In this document: in pieces, positions 17,986 to 27,155 of the stretch | How positions within the stretch are numbered: position 1 is the stretch's first letter | Layout of the letters: each line of letters begins with the position of its first letter | From: an uncultured Eubacteriales bacterium | GTDB taxonomy: Bacteria; Bacillota; Clostridia; Peptostreptococcales; Anaerovoracaceae | Length of the DNA stretch: 54,946 nucleotides | NCBI GenBank assembly: GCA_902795135.1 | Contig: CADBJW010000023.1 | Span: 42,399-97,344, forward strand | Reading direction: 5' to 3' | Notes under the pieces: model-generated | The model's input: the letters and a program-made list of their open reading frames with translations, nothing else | What the model was told of the DNA's origin: nothing | Database searches by the model: none | Program-made: the position numbers and the translations under genes

Positions 17986-18129
17986 ATGGTGAGCCTACTG
18001 CTGTTAGCAGAACAAGGAATCAATTCGCTCGCAAGGGTCTCCCTATATTACATCAAGTGGTCCGTGCAAATGATAAAGTAAAAATTCCCAGAATCACCGT
18101 ATGAATAGAAAGTGCAACAACCTCCTGAA

Positions 18130-18167
18130 GTTGAACGATCTGCCAAATTCAGCGGGTCGTTCAGAAC
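18130..18167 (+). repeat. Palindromic repeat P1, copy a
   Basis: GTTGAACGA ... GGGTCGTTCAGAAC, an imperfect inverted repeat around the core AAATTCAGC. It belongs to the family whose perfect copies are at 26736 and 26996. Confidence 0.65.
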
Positions 18168-18214
18168 TCGACTCGTTAGGACAGGTTGTATATATGTTAG
18201 TAAATGTGACGATA

Positions 18215-18244
18215 AAAAGCACCGCTTTATGAGGGTGCTTTTTT
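18215..18244 (+). terminator. Rho-independent terminator
   Basis: AAAAGCACC (18215-18223) pairs with GGGTGCTTTTTT (18233-18244), with a T-run. The loop is nine bases. It resembles the hairpin at 221-254, which also precedes a copy of repeat R. Confidence 0.7.
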
Positions 18245-18257
18245 CGTGCAAGAAAAA

Positions 18258-18335
18258 AAGGGTGTAAGCACGAAGAGGACGTTCTCTAAAAGATAAATCT
18301 TTACAACGTCAAAAGGTTGAGCATGCACACCCTTT
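18258..18335 (+). ncRNA. Two-tier stem-loop element, possible small RNA
   Basis: An outer stem AAAGGGTGT-aa-GCA (18258-18270) with TGCACACCCTTT (18324-18335) encloses an inner stem GACGTT (18278-18283) with AACGTC (18305-18310). No T-run follows. It may be a small structured RNA or the fold of a non-autonomous repeat. Confidence 0.35.
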
Positions 18336-18354
18336 CATAACAATATTCAACAAC

Positions 18355-18384
18355 GAATGACCCTTCAAGTTCAGCGGGTTATTC
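18355..18384 (+). repeat. Palindromic repeat P1, copy b
   Basis: GAATGACCC (18355-18363) and GGGTTATTC (18376-18384) flank TTCAAGTTCAGC, the same layout as the perfect copies at 26736 and 26996. Confidence 0.65.
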
Positions 18385-18461
18385 ACCTTAAGAGTAAAGG
18401 AATATTATATGGCAGTCAAGATATATGCCAGTCACTGTCCCAAATTTTTACGTAATGCAAT

Positions 18462-18719
18462 ATTTCTGGGCCCAGTGTCCCAGTTTTCAGCAAAGACAGA
18501 GAAAAATGGGCCAAAGCCTGACGATGCGCTCTGTCTTGGGCAACGAACCCAAGAGGATTTGTAACGAAGCGATCGAAATCATGCAGGTCGTTACTTTTTT
18601 GCAAGAGCAAAGCCTTTGCAAAAGACTTCCTGGAGAAGACACGGCACAGAAAATGACTCGATTGATTCATTCTGTGCCGTGCGGCACAAAAATTCAAACA
18701 TTCGCAAAAAAATGGGACA
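18462..18719 (+). repeat. Structured repeat R, copy 2 (candidate structured RNA)
   Basis: This copy is almost identical to 256-511, with about ten differences. Stems read directly are TGTCCCA 18474-18480 with TGGGACA 18713-18719; AAGACAGAG 18491-18499 with CTCTGTCTT 18527-18535; GTAACGA 18561-18567 with TCGTTAC 18588-18594; TTTTGCA 18597-18603 with TGCAAAA 18617-18623; and ACGGCACAGAA 18641-18651 with TTCTGTGCCGT 18670-18680. A closing stem around several perfect hairpins is typical of a large structured RNA. A weak protein reading exists on both strands but matches nothing I know. Confidence 0.62.
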
Positions 18720-19310
18720 AGCGCGAACGGAAGAATACGGTAAAACACAAGCAAACATCATATCAGTAAAAGGATGTATGTAGCGCAACATTTGAATACT
18801 GAGACTCGGTGGAAAGTATTAAAATGACTAGACGCTTGATTATTAATAATCAAATTACATGCAAATAACAGCAACATCAGTTTTGATTGATAATATTCGT
18901 ATCAAATGTCATTTACATAAGTCTGATTGGCAATATGCGAATTGCATGAATATGATTGCCAATGTGCGTTCTGTCGTCAACTTTGATTATCGGCATTCGA
19001 TCACAGTGGTAAGTACAAACAGTTTTTGCGATCAGACAACTATTTTGCGACAGCTTCCTAAAATGTTAAACAAGCACTTTCTCCAGAATGGGTAGGGCGC
19101 CTTGAATTAATGCTTTACCGTAGCAAAGAAACCCGATATAATTATCTTGATAGAAAACGCCTTTGAGAATAAAGGGGATTGCCGTCTTTGAAGGTGTCGG
19201 CTGTAATCAGGAACTTCTTGTCCGTAATCTTCTCGCCATCTATTTTGAGACCGCCATGTTCGATGGTCATGAAGCCTTCGCGGTTGCTTAGGACAAGACT
19301 GAGCTGTTTT

Positions 19311-19346
19311 GATGAATGACCTGCTGAATCCGGAGGTGACCGGAAT
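19311..19346 (-). repeat. Palindromic repeat P1, diverged copy c
   Basis: TGAATGACCTGCTGAATCCG then GAGGTGACC and GGAATCA resembles the reverse orientation of P1 (GCTGAAT..GGAGG core). Arms are degraded. It overlaps a possible gene remnant on the minus strand. Confidence 0.45.
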
Positions 19347-19497
19347 CAAGTTTGGAAAATATTTCAAATAATTTTTTGGTGCAGTTTCTGCTATTTATGT
19401 TGGGAACTTCTATAGTTTGTGTATCTATATCTGTAGGAGAGTTAAATAGATTATATAGATAACATGCAGATAAAACCTCGGTAGGAAGGAAGACGGG

Positions 19498-22400
19498 ATG
19501 AAACTGCAAGAAACGGAAAAGAGGATAATGATGAAAACGGGACTGAAGAAGAAAACCAGATCTTTGATTGGCGGGATGATAATGGTCCTTATAGGCCTGG
19601 CATTTTTTATCATTCTTCCGCCACAGGAAGCACACGCGTCGAGCACCATTACGCTACAGCCGGGAGAAACGTATGATTGCTCAGCGAAGAGCAGTTACAA
19701 GAAGTATGGCGCCTTGTATGTTGATATCAAGAAAGACGGATATTATACACTGGAAGGCAGCGCGTGCAACACCATGGTACGCATTGATCCTAAAAAAGGG
19801 GATACTGTAACGGTCAACCTTAATGGGGTCAGACTGACACCAAATGATGATGCTCCGGGGTATTATTCCGATCGTGCAGCAATTGAGATAGGCGATAGCG
19901 GCGGAACAGTTATATTAAGAGCAACTTACAACAAGGTCTGGGATGACAGTCAGATGGGTAATATTTTTGAAGGACAGGGCCGAATGCCTGCCATCCGCAA
20001 GGACACCACATCAACAAAGCTCGTATTTCAAGCAAAAGACAATGACCAAATCATTATAGCCAGAGCAGATCCCAAGGCTTTTCGTACCTGCGCCATCGGT
20101 TGTTATTCAAAGGACGCAGGCATAACATCCAGGCTATATTCAAATACGACCGGTAATATTTATTTCGAAATGGGAACGATTTATGCGTATGGCAGCAGGG
20201 ACTTTACGAATGGCGGCAAACTTGGATATGACAGATGGGATGGTGGTCCGGCGATCGGAGCAGGCTCATACGGCAGCGTTGATGGTCTGACGATCAATGG
20301 GGGCAACATCTACGCATATGCAGGAGATACAGGCTGCGCCGCGATTGGCACAAGTTCACAAGTAGATACCGGGCCGTTGTTTTCCTGTGCGGTCATGTGC
20401 GGACAAGCAAATAACATAACGATCAATGGGGGCAATATTACCATTGGTCATTTTGCTGAGGTCGGATCCAAGGGAGCCACTCTTTCCGGAATGGGTGCCG
20501 GCATTGGAAGCGGATATTGCGGCACTGTCGACAATTTGGTAATCAACGGCGGCAATATTACCGTCGATAAGGATTATCATTATCCATACGTTGGTATCGG
20601 CGGAGGTGAGGAAGGTGACGCAAAATATATCGAGATCAATGGAGGCAATATCGATCTTGAAGTCAAACAAGTGGGGATCGGGACCTTTGCAATCAAAGAA
20701 ACCGATGTCCTTGGCGATACCGCATGGCTTGGTGATGTCAAGCTCAAGATCAACGGAGGAGACATTAAGATAACGTCAGATAAAGAATGCCTCGGGGGAG
20801 GCGCTCCGGACAACAAAAAAAGTTATGTTGAAATCAACGGAGGAAATCTGGATCTGCATTCCAAGGCGAAAACGTCTTGTCCTGTGATCGGGCCTACGTG
20901 CTACAAGGGCAAGCTTGTACGCATAACGATCAATGGCGGTATTATCAATGCGCATAGAGATTATAATTCATATAATGATGAACATCATGTCCCGATGATC
21001 GGAACACCGCATTATCCTTCTTTAACCGATCATCTGGCTAACAACAGCATTGTAAACAAAATTGAAATTACGGGCGGTACGATCCGCTTGACAGAGACAA
21101 ATGACAAGAAACCGGGAAAGATCGGAGGCAATAAGGGCGCAGATTATAATAGGGACTATACGGATGTTTACATCAGCGGCGGAAACATTTATGCCAACAT
21201 GCTCGATGATCGTATACCGTTGGACGAATCAGGCGGCAACAAGCTTAAGTGCTACAAAATCAAGCTGAATGGAGATACAACGTATTCCGAACGGGATTTC
21301 ACCAACGTCGAAGAGGAAAAGATTGTCACCAGAGACAATGATGCGATCGCATATGGAATAAAAGACTGCCGCGTGTTCAAGGCAAGTCCGGAACTGTGGT
21401 TCTGGCTTCCGGAAGATTCTGAATGGGGAATGATCAAAACTGATTACGCTCCGTTTTCTTCATTAAGCGCAACAGTATTTTCAGGAAACTTGTATCATGA
21501 TAAAGCATTCTACATAGATGAGAACTTCTATCCACCTGTATATCTGAATCTGATAGCCGGTGAGGCCCCGGATAGAGAAAAAGACGGTTCAGGAATGCTT
21601 CTCTACGCAGACAAGGCCCTGAGCAGTTTCCAGCCTGTAGATGACAGCGGATGGCCGAAAGTCATAGACAGTTATAATTCTGCCAAAACCGGAGGATTTC
21701 CGGTTCTCGATAGAAATGGAGGATTTATAAGCCTCGAAGGATCATATTTTGAAGACGGCAGATGGGTGTACATAGGAGGAAACGGCACCTTTGATCCTGA
21801 TATCTTTGATCCTCATAAGGGCATGGATCTTTACGCAACAGTTGGAGATTTTGATCTGGCCCTGAAATTTGATGAGAATATTCCGGAGAGTACAGAGTCA
21901 AAACTGTCTGGGACCATGCCGCAGGATGCTGAGTATCATAACGATGATACCGTAACGCTTCCGACAGACTACCAGTTTCACCCATATTATCATTTCTGGC
22001 TCAACGGATATAAATTCATAGGATGGAATACAAAAGCTGACGGTACAGGCAAGCAATACGAGTCCGGGCAATCAGGAGTGCCTGCCAGTGAATTCCGCAA
22101 AAGCTCATCGGACCCTTCGGAAATCACACTTTATGCACAGTGGGAACCAATCAAGTACGAAGTCAGCTATACATCCACATCCGTAAGCGTACCAAAGAGT
22201 ATCAAGGTGGAATACACATATGATACCCCTGCGAAGGTTGCATGGAGCGATGATCTGCAAGACTGGGGAGATCAGCGCAAACTGATTGCAGGATGGTATG
22301 ATGAAGATGGCAAAATTTACGGCAACAACTCTGAACTGCTGAACTTTGTTGACTTCAACGATAACGGAGAACAGGTTACAAAAACATTGTATGCTCTTTG

Positions 22401-25400
22401 GATGGACAAGGGAGAATTGCGTATCAGGATTGCCACAGACGGACAGGGAGTCAGCGGTTTGGAAGATGATATAAGTATTGAGAACGAGAACGGGTCCATC
22501 CCTGAGACCAAGTTTGAGGAGGATTCCGATAAGCCGGGTACGTATGTGAATGTATGCGATACACCGATCCTTAGCGGCACTTACACCGTTACCGTCGGAG
22601 AAAGGCCTTTGGATCCGGACGAAGCAACCTTTGAATATGATCGAAACACGGCTGGCTTTACGGAGCTGAATTCCTATACAACAACGATCACGAAACCTGA
22701 ATACCTCACCGCAGTTACCATGGAACCAATGGATGGTACAGATGACGAGGGGAGACCATATGCTGTCCTTCCAAAAGGATATAAAATTAAAATAGACGCG
22801 CAAGGCAATTCAGAGCAGGGTCGTATTGCGGATGGCTGGAAATGTAAGGGCGTGACCCCAGAGTGGGATCCTTCTAAAACAAAACAGGTAATTACAGTAA
22901 AGGGCACGTCAGAACTTACTCCTAACGTGAGAGGCGTGAAGTATACCGTGGTATTCGATCCGAATGACGGAGCTTATCAGGGTTCAGAACCCGCAACTGG
23001 GAAGATGGATCCTCAGGAGTTCACAGTTGGTGAGCTCCAGAAGCTTTCAAAAGCAACATTTAAGAAAAAAGGATACGAGCAAGGCGGAACGGGAAAAGGA
23101 TATTGGAGCACAACTCCATCAGGTCCGGGAAGGTTCCTGTGGGATCAGGCGGAGATAGGAGATTACAGTACACCGAATGGGTATCCTTTATCGAATAAAG
23201 AAGGTGACACAGTAACGCTTTACGCACAATGGGTTCCACTGAAATATAGCGTCGTGTACCATGATCCGTCCGGCACGTATCAGGACAGCTCATTCCAGGG
23301 CTTCTATGACAGCGCCTTTGATCTTCCGAACCTGACAGATACCGCGGTTCTGCCGGGATGGGGAGAACGTGAAGGATTTGAATTGTATGGTTGGAAAGCC
23401 CGCGACATTTCCGACGAACAGATCAGAAAACCGGGTGAAAAGGCAGTCAATCTCTGTACGCTCAACGATGACGATACAGCGACTGGATACACCATGGATG
23501 CGGTATGGGTAGAGAAGGGGAGCATTGACCTTGTTTTGACACTGGATGGAGAGTCTTTGAGCGGCAAAGCATCAGATATCAAACTGACTGATGGAAGTCA
23601 GGTCTATGAAAACTACTTTACGGAGGATCCTTCTGTTGCGGGCCGTTACGTATATAAACGCAGTGATGATAAGACCCTTTCGCAGGGCACTTACAATATC
23701 GTGATCGATGGCTTTGACATTCCGCAGACGTCAGCCTTTGATTATGATCCGGCAGTTCCAAGTGAGTTAAAGTATGATTTCTATACGGTTTCAGTCGATA
23801 AGGATGATAACATTACTTCTGCCGGTGTAAGCGCGCCTGGAGGAACGCCTGCAGATTCAGTCGTTACGCTGAACGGGTCGCAGGTTGACATCAGCGCAGG
23901 GGCTGCTAAAGGCTATCATTTCGATGGCTGGTCATGGCTTGGCGACGAAGGTGAGCCTCAGTGGGAAGACGGAAAAGATAAGACGATTGCAAATCAGCGC
24001 ATCACAGTGAACAAAACACTGGAACTCACGGCTCATGCGGAGGGCAATGTCTATAGTGTAAGCTACGATCCAAACAATGAGGCTTACCCAGGCACGAATC
24101 CAGCGACCGGTAGCATGGATAATCAGGACATGGTATACGGTGAACCGCAGCGCTTGTTTAACAACGGATTCACCAAAGAGGGATATCAGTTCTTATGCTG
24201 GAACACACAACCGGACGGTGAGGGTGACTCATATGGCAATCTGAAGGCAGTGCATAACCTTACAACAGTAGAGGGTGAGACGGTCAAGTTATATGCCATA
24301 TGGGAACCTCGTGAGTACACGATTACGTATGTCGATCCTTACCGCTTTTGCAAGACCCAGAAGCAGACGGTGAAGTATGACGAACCGGCTTCGTTAAAAT
24401 CAGCAGATGATCCGGATTGGCAACCGACGGGACACGCCCTTCTTGGATGGGAAGGTGAACCGCTTGGTTCGTTCTACTCACCGGGCACGCAAGTGACAAA
24501 TTTCTGTTCAGTTAATGAGGACGGAAGTCTGACAGGAAAAGTTCTAAAAGCAGCATGGAACGATGAAGGATCGATCCGCGTCATCATAACACTGGATGAT
24601 ATCGGAGTAGACGTTGACCCTGACGATATCGAACTGATCAGCGATTCCGATGGGACAGTGTACAGCGGATGCTTTGTAGCAGAAAGCGATAATCCGGGCC
24701 GTTACATGTATGATCCGAGCGGACTAATTGACCCTGATGAACCTGACCCGGATAGTGTGGATGTAGAGGGACTGCTCCCTGAAGGGGACTACACCGTACA
24801 TCTGAACAACTACAAAAACTATGGTCTTGCTGACGCACAGGTAAAGATTTATTACGATTCGGTGTCTGCAGCATCAGCGCAATTGGCTTCGGATACAGTA
24901 GCAGTAGAGGCCGGCTCACATGTGAGCTCTGTCAAAATAAAAGACCCGGTTAGCGGCACGGAGGGCGATTCCATAGTTGTTGTCCGTGGCAATAAGGCTA
25001 TAGTCTCCGCTGTCGTCGATGAGACAGGTTATCACTTCGATAGCTACGCGTTCAGCGGCAGCATACCTGACATGAACTTGGCTGAAGCGAATCAGGAGAT
25101 TACTGTTTATGGTCCGGTAACTCTGACAGCGCAGGCAGCTCCGAACGTCTATTACATCCACTACGACGCGAACAAGGGCAAAGGCACCAAAGGCGATCAG
25201 CCGGTAACGTACGACCACAAAGACAAACTTGCAGCGAACACGTTCACGCGCGCTCACTACTACTTCACTGGCTGGAATACGAATTCGAGCGGAAGTGGTA
25301 CGGCATATAAAGACAAACAGGAAATCATCAATCTGGCGAGTGAAGAGGGCGATGTTGTCACCCTTTACGCACAGTGGAAACAGTTGCCAAAATACACCGT

Positions 25401-26163
25401 CAGCTTCGTAACGAACGGCGGCAGCAAGATTGCTTCGCAGACTGTCGAGAAAGGAAGCACCGCGAAGAAGCCAAAAGCACCTACCCGCAATGGATTCAGC
25501 TTCGCCGGCTGGTATGCGAACAAGAATCTGACCAAGCCTTATGACTTCAGCAAGAAGATTACAGCCAACACTACAATATATGCGAAGTGGAAGGAAGCGA
25601 AAGTTCCTGTACTTATGGCACAGGGCAAAGCGAGCAAGCGCACGATCAAAACATCCTGGAACAAAGTAGATGGCGCGTCGAAGTATCTGGTCTACGGGGC
25701 AAAATGCGGTGACAAGCTGAAGCGGATAAAGGTTACGAGTGCTAACAGCTTCAAGGTCAAGAAAATCAAGGGCAAGAAACTCAGGAAACACAGCCCATAC
25801 ATCTTCCGCGTCGTTGCAGTCGATAAGAAAGGCAAGGTCATTGCGATCAGCAAGGAATTCCATGTGATCGCTGGCAAGACCATGGGTGACTGCGCGAACA
25901 TCAAGAAAATCACAGCGAACAAGAGGGCAGTTACAATAAGTAAAGGCAAGAGCGTGAAAGTTAGCGCGAAGCTCACTCTGCCAAAGGGCAAGAAACACAT
26001 TGGTAAGGCACACGGACCAAAGCTGAAGTTTACATCAGACACCCCGGGCGTTGCCACCGTGAGCAAAGATGGAACGGTAAAGGCAAAAGCTCCGGGCAAA
26101 GCAACGATATACATTCAGGATACGAGCGGAATTTACTGCAAGACTGTTATAACAGTCAAATAG
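19498..26163 (+). CDS. Large secreted modular surface protein (beta-helix, InlB-type repeats, Fn3-like, Big_2)
   Basis: This 2221-residue protein has an N-terminal signal peptide: charged KKKTR, a hydrophobic stretch at about 24-41, and a cleavage-like AHA-SS near 48. Residues about 215-570 contain roughly nine INGGNI-type turns typical of a right-handed beta-helix or carbohydrate-binding surface domain. From about 800 to 2030 come InlB B-repeat (Listeria-Bacteroides) modules with GWNT and LYAQW motifs near 831, 1202, 1566, 1923 and 2003. They alternate with an unnamed module starting KGELRIRI, KGSIDLVL and EGSIRVII near 971, 1340 and 1689. The C-terminus has an Fn3-like segment (about 2035-2130) and a bacterial Ig-like Big_2 domain (about 2136-2221). 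No LPXTG motif or choline/CWB2 repeat is present, so attachment is unclear. It likely acts in adhesion. AGGAAGG precedes the start; a second ATG lies ten codons on. Confidence 0.88.
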   Translation: MKLQETEKRIMMKTGLKKKTRSLIGGMIMVLIGLAFFIILPPQEAHASSTITLQPGETYDCSAKSSYKKYGALYVDIKKDGYYTLEGSACNTMVRIDPKKGDTVTVNLNGVRLTPNDDAPGYYSDRAAIEIGDSGGTVILRATYNKVWDDSQMGNIFEGQGRMPAIRKDTTSTKLVFQAKDNDQIIIARADPKAFRTCAIGCYSKDAGITSRLYSNTTGNIYFEMGTIYAYGSRDFTNGGKLGYDRWDGGPAIGAGSYGSVDGLTINGGNIYAYAGDTGCAAIGTSSQVDTGPLFSCAVMCGQANNITINGGNITIGHFAEVGSKGATLSGMGAGIGSGYCGTVDNLVINGGNITVDKDYHYPYVGIGGGEEGDAKYIEINGGNIDLEVKQVGIGTFAIKETDVLGDTAWLGDVKLKINGGDIKITSDKECLGGGAPDNKKSYVEINGGNLDLHSKAKTSCPVIGPTCYKGKLVRITINGGIINAHRDYNSYNDEHHVPMIGTPHYPSLTDHLANNSIVNKIEITGGTIRLTETNDKKPGKIGGNKGADYNRDYTDVYISGGNIYANMLDDRIPLDESGGNKLKCYKIKLNGDTTYSERDFTNVEEEKIVTRDNDAIAYGIKDCRVFKASPELWFWLPEDSEWGMIKTDYAPFSSLSATVFSGNLYHDKAFYIDENFYPPVYLNLIAGEAPDREKDGSGMLLYADKALSSFQPVDDSGWPKVIDSYNSAKTGGFPVLDRNGGFISLEGSYFEDGRWVYIGGNGTFDPDIFDPHKGMDLYATVGDFDLALKFDENIPESTESKLSGTMPQDAEYHNDDTVTLPTDYQFHPYYHFWLNGYKFIGWNTKADGTGKQYESGQSGVPASEFRKSSSDPSEITLYAQWEPIKYEVSYTSTSVSVPKSIKVEYTYDTPAKVAWSDDLQDWGDQRKLIAGWYDEDGKIYGNNSELLNFVDFNDNGEQVTKTLYALWMDKGELRIRIATDGQGVSGLEDDISIENENGSIPETKFEEDSDKPGTYVNVCDTPILSGTYTVTVGERPLDPDEATFEYDRNTAGFTELNSYTTTITKPEYLTAVTMEPMDGTDDEGRPYAVLPKGYKIKIDAQGNSEQGRIADGWKCKGVTPEWDPSKTKQVITVKGTSELTPNVRGVKYTVVFDPNDGAYQGSEPATGKMDPQEFTVGELQKLSKATFKKKGYEQGGTGKGYWSTTPSGPGRFLWDQAEIGDYSTPNGYPLSNKEGDTVTLYAQWVPLKYSVVYHDPSGTYQDSSFQGFYDSAFDLPNLTDTAVLPGWGEREGFELYGWKARDISDEQIRKPGEKAVNLCTLNDDDTATGYTMDAVWVEKGSIDLVLTLDGESLSGKASDIKLTDGSQVYENYFTEDPSVAGRYVYKRSDDKTLSQGTYNIVIDGFDIPQTSAFDYDPAVPSELKYDFYTVSVDKDDNITSAGVSAPGGTPADSVVTLNGSQVDISAGAAKGYHFDGWSWLGDEGEPQWEDGKDKTIANQRITVNKTLELTAHAEGNVYSVSYDPNNEAYPGTNPATGSMDNQDMVYGEPQRLFNNGFTKEGYQFLCWNTQPDGEGDSYGNLKAVHNLTTVEGETVKLYAIWEPREYTITYVDPYRFCKTQKQTVKYDEPASLKSADDPDWQPTGHALLGWEGEPLGSFYSPGTQVTNFCSVNEDGSLTGKVLKAAWNDEGSIRVIITLDDIGVDVDPDDIELISDSDGTVYSGCFVAESDNPGRYMYDPSGLIDPDEPDPDSVDVEGLLPEGDYTVHLNNYKNYGLADAQVKIYYDSVSAASAQLASDTVAVEAGSHVSSVKIKDPVSGTEGDSIVVVRGNKAIVSAVVDETGYHFDSYAFSGSIPDMNLAEANQEITVYGPVTLTAQAAPNVYYIHYDANKGKGTKGDQPVTYDHKDKLAANTFTRAHYYFTGWNTNSSGSGTAYKDKQEIINLASEEGDVVTLYAQWKQLPKYTVSFVTNGGSKIASQTVEKGSTAKKPKAPTRNGFSFAGWYANKNLTKPYDFSKKITANTTIYAKWKEAKVPVLMAQGKASKRTIKTSWNKVDGASKYLVYGAKCGDKLKRIKVTSANSFKVKKIKGKKLRKHSPYIFRVVAVDKKGKVIAISKEFHVIAGKTMGDCANIKKITANKRAVTISKGKSVKVSAKLTLPKGKKHIGKAHGPKLKFTSDTPGVATVSKDGTVKAKAPGKATIYIQDTSGIYCKTVITVK

Positions 26164-26186
26164 AGTAAAACAAAACATTACAATCG

Positions 26187-26386
26187 TGTCGGGTGAAAAA
26201 TAAATGATTAGAAGTCATGTTAGATAACTGTTGAAATTGCAGTATCCAGTCTGGTTTCTAATCATTTTGTTTTTCAAAAATCGATGAAATCAAGATGATT
26301 ACAAGCCAGAATTATAATTAAACCAAATACGTAATGAAAGTTGAATGATTAGAAGTCGGAGAATTGCAATATATTTGATTAGAAGT
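26187..26386 (+). repeat. Left-end subterminal motif array
   Basis: GATTAGAAGT occurs at 26206-26215, 26347-26356 and 26377-26386, with a degenerate GATTACAAGC near 26296 and an inverted TTTCTAATCA at 26255-26264. Spacing is irregular, which fits protein-binding sites rather than a CRISPR array. Confidence 0.6.
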
Positions 26387-26735
26387 TTGAACAGTAGGAA
26401 GAATTAATCTTACTGCAGTTTTTCATTGACATTGCTGCAAGCATATGCGCTTGTTCATGACATAATCCGTAAATATTTCTATGGTATGTGAATATTTCAA
26501 TAAGCAGTCGTCGATTATATCCGCATCAAAAGAAATCCACAAATAGCATTCCTATCGTCTTTTATATATTGCTGTGTAGAATCGTTATTTAGGTATATTT
26601 TACGGACTGAACATAAATTACGATGGAACATAATAAAAGTGGTATAATAAGAGTGACAAATGGAATCAAATTTAGAAGACAGCTTATTAGACTGGCATAT
26701 ATAGTATTAACACTTTGATCGGTACAAAATGCACT

Positions 26736-26771
26736 GTTGAATGACCCTCCGAATTCAGCGGGTCGTTCAAC
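26736..26771 (+). repeat. Palindromic repeat P1, perfect copy d
   Basis: GTTGAATGACCC (26736-26747) pairs with GGGTCGTTCAAC (26760-26771) around TCCGAATTCAGC. The 36-bp unit is identical to that at 26996. No T-run follows, so it is not a simple terminator. Confidence 0.8.
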
Positions 26772-26810
26772 CTTGACTCGCGCGACTCATTTTTTTGATA
26801 AGCAGCAGGA

Positions 26811-26945
26811 AATCTGAGTCACATGGCTCGGATTTTAAGGTGCTATCCCGATTTCCGAGTCATATTGTCTACAGCTTAGAGAATCCGGCCAAGAAACTCG
26901 TTTTCTCCTGTCATACCATTAAATCTGAGTCTCTTGACTCAGAAA
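26811..26945. repeat. Palindromic repeat Q copies
   Basis: AATCTGAGTC-ACATG-GCTCGGATT (from 26811) and ATCTGAGTC-TCTT-GACTCAGA (26923-26942) are inverted repeats of one family. A third half copy ATTCTGAGTC follows near 26963. A perfect 24-bp member is at 54913-54936. Confidence 0.65.
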
Positions 26946-26995
26946 ATGGGGTGAGATGGTAAATTCTGAGTCTTTGGAGAAAACGCACTCTTGAA

Positions 26996-27031
26996 GTTGA
27001 ATGACCCTCCGAATTCAGCGGGTCGTTCAAC
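26996..27031 (+). repeat. Palindromic repeat P1, perfect copy e
   Basis: This 36-bp unit is identical to the one at 26736-26771, 260 bp away. It sits directly at the junction with a truncated coding fragment. Confidence 0.8.
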
Positions 27032-27035
27032 GGAG

Positions 27036-27140
27036 TCTAATCCTGATTTAAATAAAAATGTTGTTCTAGAGTCTTTAAAAGAACAAGAATTATTACTTCG
27101 AAAGAGTCTGACTGAATCAGGCTATCCACCAAATGGATAA
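27036..27140 (+). pseudogene. C-terminal coding remnant upstream of the DUF4176 gene
   Basis: From just after palindrome P1 a frame reads SNPDLNKNVVLESLKEQ then ELLLRKSLTESGYPPNG and stops at TAA 27138-27140. The composition is protein-like, the stop lies 15 bp before the next start codon, and there is no start codon or ribosome-binding site. It looks like the surviving C-terminus of a gene that once preceded the DUF4176 gene and was cut off by the repeat region. Genes before DUF4176 are often type VII secretion substrates or their partners, but this fragment is too short to assign. Confidence 0.45.
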
Positions 27141-27155
27141 GAAAGGAGTTTAACG

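Larger units (their letters stand above)
17986..19497. other. Repeat-rich intergenic region with no convincing gene
   Basis: About 1.5 kb without a supportable complete gene. It holds three copies of palindrome P1 (18130, 18355 and a diverged one near 19311), a terminator at 18215, a stem-loop element at 18258-18335, repeat R copy 2 (18462-18719) and an 18-bp perfect palindrome TTGATTATTAATAATCAA at 18836-18853. A minus-strand stretch around 19120-19300 translates as GFMTIEHGGLKIDGEKI then TDKKFLITADTFKDGNP and looks like the remnant of a lost gene. The short frames 18859-19095 and 18425-18769 lack supporting evidence. Confidence 0.6.
26164..27035. other. Left part of the transposon-like element, non-coding
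   Basis: No supportable gene. It contains the left end and subterminal motif array (26187-26386), two perfect copies of palindrome P1 (26736, 26996) and two or more copies of palindrome Q (CTGAGTC-N4-GACTCAG type, near 26811 and 26923). A possible start of a lost gene, ATGGAATCAAATTTAGAAG at 26660, is closed after 14 codons and has no ribosome-binding site. A minus-strand stretch near 26450-26560 is open for about 40 codons but resembles nothing I know. Confidence 0.55.

Noticed and set aside
18425-18769. Open frame of 114 codons across repeat R copy 2, and the matching frames in copy 1
   Set aside because: Both strands are open at once, there is no ribosome-binding site, the two copies end differently, and base-paired stems account for the conserved sequence.
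18940-18968. Sigma-54-like site TTGGCAATATGCGAATTGCA
   Set aside because: The spacing between GG and GC is 13, not 10, and no gene with support follows.
18859-19095. Small open frame of 78 codons
   Set aside because: No ribosome-binding site, no recognisable motif and AT-rich low-complexity surroundings.
24916-26013. Long minus-strand open frame of 365 codons inside the surface-protein gene
   Set aside because: It is antisense to a clear repeat protein, is Cys/Phe-rich and lacks known motifs; an artefact of the codon use on the plus strand.
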